In this document: one piece after another, positions 1 to 5,190 of the stretch
Layout: every line of letters begins with the position of its first letter
How positions within the stretch are numbered: position 1 is the first letter of the stretch
NCBI GenBank assembly: GCA_004376695.1
Contig: SOJB01000034.1
Coordinates: forward strand, 1 to 6,613
Direction: 5' to 3'
Source of the DNA: Dehalococcoidia bacterium
GTDB lineage: Bacteria > Chloroflexota > Dehalococcoidia > GIF9 > AB-539-J10
DNA: 6,613 nt
Notes under the pieces: model-generated
Databases searched by the model: none
The model's input: only the letters and a program-made list of their open reading frames with translations
Told to the model about the DNA's origin: nothing
Made by a program: the position numbers and the translations under genes

Positions 1-940
1 CACCACAACAAAGACCATCCTCACGAGCATCAGGAAATTCTATTAATTCCAGGCCTGGAATGCTCTGCAAAACTCTCCTTGGCTCGTCATAAACCTCGTT
101 GTGCCTCCCCAAATAGCAGGGATCGGAATAGATTACCTTTTTGTTTATCTCTTTGGAGAGCTTCAATTTCCCCTGCTCGATAAGTGAAGCCAGGTATTGG
201 GTGATATGAATCACCTCAAATTTGCCTCCAAGCTCGGGATACTCATTTTTGAAAGTGTGGTAGCAGTGCGGTGAGGATACTACCACGGTCTTGACACCGT
301 TACTGGCAAAGAGATTAATGTTGTTCTGGGCCAGACTCTGAAACGTATCTTCATACCCGGCTTTTCTAATTGCCTCGCCACAGCATTTTGCCTCGGCGCT
401 TATGAGTCCATAATCAATCCCCAGCTTACTGAAGATCGCCACAGTAGATCGGGCCACTGTTTTCACATCAGGGTCATAGGACGGAATACAGCAAGGGAAA
501 TAGAGTATTTCGGTGCCTGAAGCGAAATCCTTCACCTTAAGGTCTTTAGCCCAGTCATCTCGCTTTTCCGGTGCCTCACCAAGTGGATTACCTACGCCAG
601 CGATGTTCTTAGCTGAAATTCTCAGGGCATCAGGGACAACGCCGATGCCCAGGCTAGCTATGGCTCGGCGTATAGCCCTCATGACATCTATTATCTCGAC
701 ACCTCGGGGACAGCGCTGAACACAAGCTCCACAAGTGACGCAAGTCCAGGCATCCTCGCTGCCAAAATCGGTTGCCCCAAGCTGAGCTTCATGCATGATG
801 CGGCGAACGAGAAAACTTCGGACCAAGTTCCAGGGACAAATACCGGTGCAAAGACCACACTGGTAACACAATTTGAGTGGTTCGCCACCAGCTTCGAATA
901 TCACATCTGTAGCTTCTTTGTAAGGACTTAGCACTTCCAT
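1..940 (-). CDS. HdrD/GlcF-type (Fe-S)-binding protein, C-terminus cut by window edge
   Basis: The gene is read from an ATG at 940 leftward; 313 codons are visible and the end lies outside the window. The start is supported by GAGGTG about 10 nt upstream. Two ferredoxin-like clusters come first: Cys25, 28, 31, 35 (CYQCGLCTGICPW) and Cys67, 70, 73, 77 (CVTCGACVQRCPRGVE). Two CCG (cysteine-rich) domains follow: Cys150/151, Cys186-Cys187-Gly and Cys226, then DPCYLGRHNEVYDEPRRVL at about 273-291 with Cys311-Cys312-Gly at the window edge. This order is that of a fused HdrC-HdrB (HdrD) protein, also seen in GlcF and LutA relatives. Such proteins are cytoplasmic or membrane-associated electron carriers that pass electrons between an oxidoreductase and a disulfide, quinone or flavin partner. 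The partner genes would lie to the left, unseen. Oddity: the usual CPHC of the first CCG domain reads SPHC here (Ser223). The family is secure; the exact substrate is not. Confidence 0.9.
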   Translation of the reverse strand, partial: MEVLSPYKEATDVIFEAGGEPLKLCYQCGLCTGICPWNLVRSFLVRRIMHEAQLGATDFGSEDAWTCVTCGACVQRCPRGVEIIDVMRAIRRAIASLGIGVVPDALRISAKNIAGVGNPLGEAPEKRDDWAKDLKVKDFASGTEILYFPCCIPSYDPDVKTVARSTVAIFSKLGIDYGLISAEAKCCGEAIRKAGYEDTFQSLAQNNINLFASNGVKTVVVSSPHCYHTFKNEYPELGGKFEVIHITQYLASLIEQGKLKLSKEINKKVIYSDPCYLGRHNEVYDEPRRVLQSIPGLELIEFPDAREDGLCCG

Positions 941-1051
941 CTTTAGGATTCACCTCAACTCTTCAGAATTAGCCACAAAAAAAAGGCGGCTCACACACAG
1001 GGATTGTGGTCACCTCTATTCTTAGTAACCTAGCTTGCAGCACAGCCGAGA

Positions 1052-1080
1052 AGTGTAGCAAACTCCGTCAGAAAAGGCAA
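1052..1080 (-). promoter_or_regulatory. Predicted sigma-70-type promoter for the HdrD-like gene
   Basis: On the minus strand TTGCCT (1080-1075) is followed by a 17-base spacer and TACACT (1057-1052). A TG one base upstream of the -10 gives an extended -10. The expected start near 1045 leaves a leader of about 105 nt before the ATG at 940. Each hexamer matches the consensus at four of six positions, so this is plausible but unproven. Confidence 0.45.
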
Positions 1081-1100
1081 CCTTGTGTACTCGTTCAGGT

Positions 1101-1301
1101 GATTAGTGACACTTCTTTCCTGTCATTGCGAGGAACCCCGATGAAATCGGGCCGACGAAGCAATCTCTAAGCGAGGTTCCTCAGTCCAGCTATAGCAGGC
1201 TCCAGCTTCGCAATGAGATTGCCACGCCCCGACAAGTCCGGGCTCGCAATGACACGGAAGGTTATTACCTAGTGTTACAAGCGCATGAAGTGTCACCCAT
1301 C
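1101..1301. mobile_element. Nested inverted-repeat element, MITE-like
   Basis: The outer ends are a perfect 10-base inverted pair, GTGACACTTC (1106-1115) and GAAGTGTCAC (1287-1296). They extend to 13 of 15 matched bases if 1101-1105 and 1297-1301 are included. Inside lies a second, stronger inverted repeat (listed separately). The right end also carries a near-direct repeat, AGTGTTAC (1271-1278) and AGTGTCAC (1289-1296), 18 bases apart. No ORF of useful size is present, so it would be non-autonomous. I see no clear target-site duplication. It could be a small transposon derivative, or a dispersed palindromic repeat with chance outer arms. Confidence 0.5.
1115..1260. repeat. Dispersed palindromic repeat, TCATTGCGAG...GCAATCTC type, two copies head to head
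   Basis: TGTCATTGCGAG (1121-1132) is the exact reverse complement of CTCGCAATGACA (1243-1254), and pairing continues outward to 1115/1260 with one mismatch and a G-T pair. GCAATCTC (1160-1167) is likewise the exact complement of GAGATTGC (1215-1222). Each half-unit is about 40-47 bases and holds its own small hairpin: CCCGAT-GAA-ATCGGG (1137-1151) on the left, and a slightly imperfect CCCCGAC/GTCCGGG on the right. From memory, repeats of this wording occur in many unrelated bacterial genomes, usually between genes. Transcribed on either strand it would fold into a long hairpin. Confidence 0.75.
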
Positions 1302-1336
1302 TATCTGAACTAGCTCAGGCTTGCTGGCCAGTCTCA

Positions 1337-1365
1337 TTGACGGGAAACAGAAGGCGAAGTAGAAT
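1337..1365 (+). promoter_or_regulatory. Strong sigma-70-type promoter for the M16 peptidase gene
   Basis: TTGACG (1337-1342), a 17-base spacer and TAGAAT (1360-1365) each match the consensus at five of six positions with ideal spacing. Transcription should begin at about 1371-1374, right at the ATG at 1374. This argues against the upstream in-frame TTG at 1365, which overlaps the last base of the -10 box. An 8-base palindrome, CTGGCCAG (1324-1331), lies just upstream of the -35 box; its role is unknown. Confidence 0.65.
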
Positions 1366-1373
1366 TGGCGGTA

Positions 1374-2636
1374 ATGTACACCAAGGCCGTCCTCGAAAAT
1401 GGCTTGCGGATCATCACCAGTACTATGCCTGAGAGCCGCTCAGTATGCCTTGTCATCCTTGTGGGTGCCGGTTCCTGCTACGAAAGCGAAGAAGAGGCAG
1501 GCATCTCCCACTTCGCCGAGCACTTGTTTTTCAAAGGCACGCACCGGCGACCGACATCCAAAGAGATAAGCCAGGATATCGAAGGCATTGGCGGCATAAT
1601 GAATGGCGGCACAGATAAGGAGCTAACCATCTTCTGGTGCAAGGTCGCTAGCCCTCACTTCTCTATGGCTCTCGATGTGCTATCTGACCTGTTGCTCAAT
1701 TCCCGCTTTGATAACAAAGAGATAGAGCGAGAGCGTGGGGTCATCAACGAGGAGATCAAGATGAACCTGGACCTTCCCCAGCAGCGGGTACATATGCTCC
1801 TAGATGAGTTGTTATGGCCAGAGCAGCCTCTGGGGCGCGACGTCATCGGATACAAGGAAACTGTGTCTTCAATTGCGAGGCAGAAACTACTGGACCACGT
1901 TGCCCGCAGATACTTGCCCAATAACACCGTGCTTAGTATTGCTGGCGACATACACCATGAAGAGGTGCTGGCGCAGATTGCACCCCTCTTCAACAAATGG
2001 GCTGCCGGGGAGCTCGTGACTGGCTACGTAAGCAACGACAATCAAACGCAAGCCAGGTTGCGTATTGACCCCAGGGACATTGAGCAAGCGCATCTTTGCC
2101 TCGCTGCTCACGGGTTTTCTCGCTCCCACCCGCAGCGCTTCGCCATTGATTTGCTGAGCACCGCGCTGGGCGGTGGCATGAGCAGTCGTCTGTTTACGGA
2201 AATACGAGACCGCAGGGGACTGGCCTATGATATCCAGAGTTATACGGAGCATTTCCTGGACTCGGGAGCATTTACTGTATATGCCGGTGTCGCCCCTGAT
2301 AAGATAGAAACCGCTGTGGCGGCGGTCCTTGATGAGATCTCCAGCATCAAACAGGGCATCACCGCGGGTGAGCTTACCAGGGCCAAGGAGTTGTCAAAAG
2401 GGAGACTATACTTGCGACTTGAAGATAGCCGAAATGTAGCGCTATGGCACGGTGGCCAGGAAATCCTGCTGCGGCAAATCCTGAGCATGGACGATGTCGT
2501 CGCCATTGTCGATGCCATCACCCTAGATGAGCTAAGAGCAGTGGCCGAGGAGGTTCTCACCAAGAGAGGCCTCAATTTAGCCATAACAGGGCCTGTCAAA
2601 GAAGAAAAGGCTTTGAGCCAATTACTTGAGATCTGA
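1374..2636 (+). CDS. M16-family zinc metallopeptidase (insulinase / processing peptidase type)
   Basis: A 420-residue protein of normal length for single-chain bacterial M16B peptidases, which fold as two similar halves and usually act as dimers on peptides or unfolded chains. The N-terminal half has the inverted zinc motif HFAEH (His46, Glu49, His50), and the distal zinc-binding glutamate is in VINEEI (Glu126 or 127). The C-terminal half has the family substrate-binding block GGGMSSRLF (about 266-274) and RGLAY (281-285). All catalytic residues are present, so it should be active. No signal peptide or membrane segment is seen, so it is probably cytoplasmic. I chose ATG 1374 (MYTKAVLENGLRI, matching family starts) over TTG 1365 because of the promoter position. 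No SD is present, which suggests leaderless translation. It is a single-gene unit ending at the hairpin at 2640-2680. The natural substrate cannot be read from the sequence. Confidence 0.95.
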   Translation: MYTKAVLENGLRIITSTMPESRSVCLVILVGAGSCYESEEEAGISHFAEHLFFKGTHRRPTSKEISQDIEGIGGIMNGGTDKELTIFWCKVASPHFSMALDVLSDLLLNSRFDNKEIERERGVINEEIKMNLDLPQQRVHMLLDELLWPEQPLGRDVIGYKETVSSIARQKLLDHVARRYLPNNTVLSIAGDIHHEEVLAQIAPLFNKWAAGELVTGYVSNDNQTQARLRIDPRDIEQAHLCLAAHGFSRSHPQRFAIDLLSTALGGGMSSRLFTEIRDRRGLAYDIQSYTEHFLDSGAFTVYAGVAPDKIETAVAAVLDEISSIKQGITAGELTRAKELSKGRLYLRLEDSRNVALWHGGQEILLRQILSMDDVVAIVDAITLDELRAVAEEVLTKRGLNLAITGPVKEEKALSQLLEI

Positions 2637-2639
2637 TGC

Positions 2640-2680
2640 CGCAAAGAAAGAACCGCCTCATAGGCGGTTCCTTCTTTGCG
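2640..2680. terminator. Bidirectional intrinsic terminator between convergent genes
   Basis: The hairpin has a 9-pair outer arm CGCAAAGAA/TTCTTTGCG, one A-C mismatch (2649/2671), an 8-pair inner arm GAACCGCC/GGCGGTTC and a five-base loop TCATA. The strong GC inner stem followed by a T-rich outer arm serves both directions. It begins 3 bases after the M16 stop codon and ends 23 bases from the groEL stop codon. The T tract is better on the minus strand (TTCTTTCTTT) than on the plus strand (TTCCTTCTTT). Confidence 0.85.
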
Positions 2681-2703
2681 TTGCGAGAGCGGTCAGTGGC
2701 TAT

Positions 2704-4326
2704 CTAGTATTCCGGATATCCTCCGCCCGGCGGCATCGCCGGCATCTTCTCTTTCTCAGGAATGTCAGTTACGAGCGACTCCGTGGTCAGGATCATGGTG
2801 GCAATGCTCGCGGCATTCTGTAGGGCGCTCCTGGTGACCTTGAGCGGGTCTACGATACCTCTGTCCATCATGTTCACATTGAGCTCATCCTTAAGCGCAT
2901 CGTAGCCGATGCCAGGTTTGCTGCCCCTCACCTCATTTATGACTACCGAGGCCTCCCGTCCGCTGTTCTTAGCAATGCACCTCAAGGGCTCCTCAAGGGC
3001 TCGTCTCAGCAGAGCTACTCCCGTAGCCTCATCGCCCTTCACCTTGAGCTTCTTCAAGGCCGGCAAGGCGTTAAGGAGGGCAACACCGCCACCAGGCAGG
3101 ATACCTTCCTCCACAGCGGCTCGAGTAGCCGATAAGGCATCCTCCACTCGATGCTTTCTCTCCTTGAGCTCCGTCTCTGTGGCGGCACCGACTTTGATCA
3201 CTGCTACACCGCCCGCTAGTTTAGCCAGCCTTTCCTGTAGTTTTTCCTTATCGTAGTCTGATGTGCTTATGTCGATTTCGGACCTGATCTGTTTGATTCG
3301 ACCCTCGATATCCTTCGCCTCGCCCTTGCCCTCGACGATGGTGGTATTGTCTTTGTCAGCAATCACCTTTCTCGCTCGCCCCAGATCTTGCAGGGTCACT
3401 GAGTCAAGTTTTCTGCCGATTTCTTCTGAGATAACAGTGCCTCCAGTAAGAACGGCTATGTCCTGAAGCATGGCCTTTCTCCGGTCGCCGAAGCCAGGTG
3501 CTTTGAGCGCCAGCGGAGATAGAGTGCCCCTCAGCTTGTTGACCACCAGTGTGGCCAGCGATTCGCCTTCCACATCTTCAGCAATAATGACCAGGTTCTT
3601 GGACGTCTGGACGATCTTCTCCAGAGCGGGCAATATCTCAGTTATGGCCGAGATCTTCTTATCGGTAATGAGGATGTAGGGGTCGTCCAGTTCGGCCCTC
3701 ATCTGTTCGGCGTTGGTGATGAAGTAAGGACTGATATAGCCACGGTCAAACTTCATCCCCTCGACAAACTCAGTCTCGAATTGCAGCCCTTTCCCTTCTT
3801 CGACGGTGATGACGCCATCTTTGCCCACCTTTTCCATAACGTCGGCAATCAGCTTGCCGATTTCCGGATCAATAGCTGATATGGCCGCCACCTGAGCTAC
3901 TTGCTCTTTGCCGGCCACCGGTATAGCCATCTTCTTGAGGTCACCAACCAGAACTTCTATCCCTTTGTCGATCCCGCGCTTGAGAGCCATGGAATCGGCT
4001 CCGGCGGCGATATTCTTGAAGCCCTCACTGATGATGGCCTGTGCTACGATAGTGGATGTACTGGTGCCATCGCCACATTGGTCATTGGTCTTAGTGGCTG
4101 CCTGCTTCACCAGCTGCACCCCCATATTCTCGAAGGGGTCGGGTAAATCTATCTCCTTGGCTATCGAAACGCCGTCGTTGAGAACCGAAGGAGCCCCCCA
4201 TTTCTTATCCAGCGCCACAGGCCGTCCGCGCGGTCCCAGGGTCACCCTTATAGCATCGGTCAGGGTGTCCACACCGTTCTTTAGTGCTTTCCTTGCTTCC
4301 TCGCCGAAAACGATTTGTTTTGCCAT
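2704..4326 (-). CDS. groEL: Chaperonin GroEL (Hsp60, 60 kDa subunit)
   Basis: The ATP-driven double-ring chaperonin that encloses and folds cytoplasmic proteins together with GroES. At 540 residues it is close to the usual 540-550. The nucleotide site is recognisable: LGPRGRPVAL (30-39), catalytic-type Asp51 in LNDGVSIAKE, GDGTST (85-90), RVEDAL with Asp396 (equivalent to E. coli Asp398) and the PGGG loop just after. The apical and hinge regions have VGKDGVITVEEGK and KAPGFGDRRKAMLQDIA. Start: ATG 4326 has AAGGAGGT at good spacing. It lies 17 nt after groES in the same operon. Oddities: the ATP motif GDGTTTAT reads GDGTSTST preceded by Gln-Cys, and the flexible C-terminal GGM repeat is replaced by a short tail ending PPGGGYPEY. 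These fit a divergent bacterial lineage such as Dehalococcoidia rather than loss of function. Confidence 0.98.
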   Translation of the reverse strand: MAKQIVFGEEARKALKNGVDTLTDAIRVTLGPRGRPVALDKKWGAPSVLNDGVSIAKEIDLPDPFENMGVQLVKQAATKTNDQCGDGTSTSTIVAQAIISEGFKNIAAGADSMALKRGIDKGIEVLVGDLKKMAIPVAGKEQVAQVAAISAIDPEIGKLIADVMEKVGKDGVITVEEGKGLQFETEFVEGMKFDRGYISPYFITNAEQMRAELDDPYILITDKKISAITEILPALEKIVQTSKNLVIIAEDVEGESLATLVVNKLRGTLSPLALKAPGFGDRRKAMLQDIAVLTGGTVISEEIGRKLDSVTLQDLGRARKVIADKDNTTIVEGKGEAKDIEGRIKQIRSEIDISTSDYDKEKLQERLAKLAGGVAVIKVGAATETELKERKHRVEDALSATRAAVEEGILPGGGVALLNALPALKKLKVKGDEATGVALLRRALEEPLRCIAKNSGREASVVINEVRGSKPGIGYDALKDELNVNMMDRGIVDPLKVTRSALQNAASIATMILTTESLVTDIPEKEKMPAMPPGGGYPEY

Positions 4327-4343
4327 TCACTTACCTCCTTTTA

Positions 4344-4634
4344 TTAACTTCTCTTGGCCAGGATGTCACCTTCACGCATGATCACCAGTTCTTCATCATC
4401 TACCTTATACTCGGTGCCAGCATATTTGGAATAGATAACCTTGTCCCCTTTCTTCACCTCCATGGCTATACGGATGCCATCTTCAGTCAGCCTGCCTGGA
4501 CCAACAGCGATGATTTTCCCCTCCTGGGGCTTCTCTTTCACTGTATCCGGTAAAACTATCCCTCCTTTGCTTACTTCTTCCTTGGCTGTGGGTTTTATCA
4601 CCACTCTGTCTCCCAAAGGTTCGATTTTAGACAT
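4344..4634 (-). CDS. groES: Co-chaperonin GroES (Hsp10)
   Basis: The 96-residue heptameric lid of the GroEL chamber, of standard length. The sequence opens PLGDRVVIKP (6-15). The mobile loop (about 16-33) carries the hydrophobic tripeptide Ile26-Val27-Leu28, which docks into GroEL. GDKVIYSKYAGTEYK and the terminal ELVIMREGDILA are typical of the family. The ATG at 4634 is preceded by AAAGGAGG at close spacing. It is first in the groES-groEL operon, under a promoter overlapped by a CIRCE element, so heat-shock induction through HrcA is expected; hrcA itself is not in the window. Confidence 0.98.
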   Translation of the reverse strand: MSKIEPLGDRVVIKPTAKEEVSKGGIVLPDTVKEKPQEGKIIAVGPGRLTEDGIRIAMEVKKGDKVIYSKYAGTEYKVDDEELVIMREGDILAKRS

Positions 4635-4658
4635 GCTCCCTCCTTTCCTGCGATTATT

Positions 4659-4685
4659 TTAGCACTCTATCACTGAGATTGCCAG
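4659..4685. promoter_or_regulatory. CIRCE operator (HrcA binding site) for groES-groEL
   Basis: One half, TTAGCACTC (4659-4667), is a perfect match to the CIRCE consensus. After exactly nine bases the other half, GATTGCCAG (4677-4685), matches GAGTGCTAA at six of nine positions. The site sits in the groES leader, 25 bases upstream of the ATG and directly after the -10 box, covering the predicted start point as expected for HrcA repression. The degenerate half faces the promoter. Confidence 0.85.
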
Positions 4686-4691
4686 TTTTCC

Positions 4692-4719
4692 ATTATACCA
4701 AGAAAAATCAAAAATGCAA
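4692..4719 (-). promoter_or_regulatory. Promoter for groES-groEL
   Basis: On the minus strand the -10 box is a perfect TATAAT (4697-4692) preceded by TGG, giving an extended -10. A weak -35 TTGCAT (4719-4714) lies 16 bases upstream. The start is predicted near 4685, giving a leader of about 50 nt that begins within the CIRCE element. The vegetative form plus CIRCE indicates repressor-based rather than alternative-sigma heat control. Confidence 0.75.
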
Positions 4720-4731
4720 CAGGTTTCTCCG

Positions 4732-4746
4732 AAATCCGGCGGATTT
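4732..4746. promoter_or_regulatory. Perfect palindrome between divergent promoters, possible operator
   Basis: AAATCCG-G-CGGATTT is a perfect 7+1+7 palindrome. It lies between the groES -35 box (ending at 4719) and the xre -35 box (starting at 4750), where a bound protein could touch both promoters. The binding protein is unknown; the adjacent XRE regulator is one candidate. Chance occurrence is possible. Confidence 0.4.
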
Positions 4747-4749
4747 TTC

Positions 4750-4778
4750 TTGAGCTTCTACACTAAAACGTGTATAAT
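4750..4778 (+). promoter_or_regulatory. Promoter for the XRE / DUF2851 unit
   Basis: TTGAGC (4750-4755), a 17-base spacer and a perfect TATAAT (4773-4778). The start should fall near 4784-4786, at or a few bases before the ATG at 4788. The -10 box lies inside the longest possible reading frame (GTG at 4770), which rules that start out if this promoter is used. Confidence 0.7.
4759..4774. promoter_or_regulatory. Candidate autoregulatory operator overlapping the xre -10 box
   Basis: TACAC (4759-4763) and GTGTA (4770-4774) form a perfect 5-base inverted pair with a 6-base centre. Palindromes of this size suit dimers of small helix-turn-helix repressors. It fills the promoter spacer and overlaps the first bases of the -10 box, so binding would block the xre promoter. 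This assignment is inferred from position only. Confidence 0.4.
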
Positions 4779-4787
4779 TGCCAAGTG

Positions 4788-5030
4788 ATGGAGCGAAGAG
4801 AAAGAAGAAAGAGGCAATGGAGTAAGGAAGAGGTCAGGTCGCTCAGGCGACATCTGAGGTTAACTCAGGCGAAGCTGGCCGAGGAACTGGGCACGCGGCA
4901 GCAAACGATCAGTGAATGGGAAACCGGGATGTATCGACCTCGCGGTGCATCGGCTACCGTGCTCAGCATAGTGGCCGAGCGTAGCGGCTTTGCTTACAGA
5001 GCCCGAGAGAAGCGCGATGAATCAGACTAA
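4788..5030 (+). CDS. Small XRE-family helix-turn-helix transcriptional regulator
   Basis: An 80-residue cytoplasmic DNA-binding protein consisting of little more than one HTH domain. A basic N-terminal arm (ERRERRKRQW) precedes the domain. Helix 2 is TQAKLAEELG (26-35) and the recognition helix is RQQTISEWETG (37-47). It is followed by RPRGASATVLSIVAERSGF, which packs the domain. No ligand or protease domain is present. I chose ATG 4788 (GTG 4785 also possible) because the longer GTG 4770 form overlaps the promoter. There is no SD, so leaderless translation is likely. It is first in a unit with the small ORF and DUF2851, and diverges from groES. Control of its own promoter is the simplest role, and an effect on groES is possible. 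Confidence 0.85.
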   Translation: MERRERRKRQWSKEEVRSLRRHLRLTQAKLAEELGTRQQTISEWETGMYRPRGASATVLSIVAERSGFAYRAREKRDESD

Positions 5031-5190
5031 GGTCGACTGCTGCCTTTCCCTCCCGGGCAACGAGGAATATCCCGAGCCAGTCACAGCGGCGGAGATACTC
5101 CAGCCCATGTGCATGTCCTTTACAGGGACAGCTGAACAATGGCATGGTGAGCCATTGATACAGAACGGCAAACGTTCTTTTGTGCCATGA
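5017..5190 (+). CDS. Small unknown ORF of 57 residues, overlapping both neighbours
   Basis: I do not recognise this protein. It starts at ATG 5017, overlapping the end of the XRE gene by 14 bases, and stops at TGA 5188-5190, sharing ATGA with the DUF2851 start. A weak purine stretch (GAGAGAAG) lies upstream. The product is soluble, with no membrane segment, contains Cys-Cys near residue 8 and has no motif I can name. The four-base stop/start overlap is the best argument that it is translated, since DUF2851 has no SD of its own and would profit from coupling. It could instead be an open frame by chance. Confidence 0.4.
   Translation: MNQTKVDCCLSLPGNEEYPEPVTAAEILQPMCMSFTGTAEQWHGEPLIQNGKRSFVP
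5137..5178 (+). other. Two tandem RNA hairpins just before the DUF2851 start
   Basis: The first hairpin has perfect 7-base arms CAATGGC/GCCATTG (5137-5143, 5151-5157) around a 7-base loop. The second has 6-base arms AGAACG/CGTTCT (5162-5167, 5173-5178) with loop GCAAA and is followed by TTT. They lie inside the last third of the small ORF and end 8 bases before ATG 5187. They could tune termination or reinitiation there. The second is too weak for a confident terminator. Confidence 0.35.

Noticed and set aside
1121..1254. CRISPR-like repeats
   Set aside because: Only two units in inverted, not direct, orientation, with no regular spacers; it is a palindromic dispersed repeat.
3908..4381. 157-residue plus-strand frame inside groEL
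   Set aside because: It is antisense to clearly conserved GroEL sequence, with no homology that I recognise.
4770..4787. Longer XRE start at GTG 4770
   Set aside because: It would place the -10 box inside the coding sequence, and the added residues (MYNCQV) do not resemble the family.
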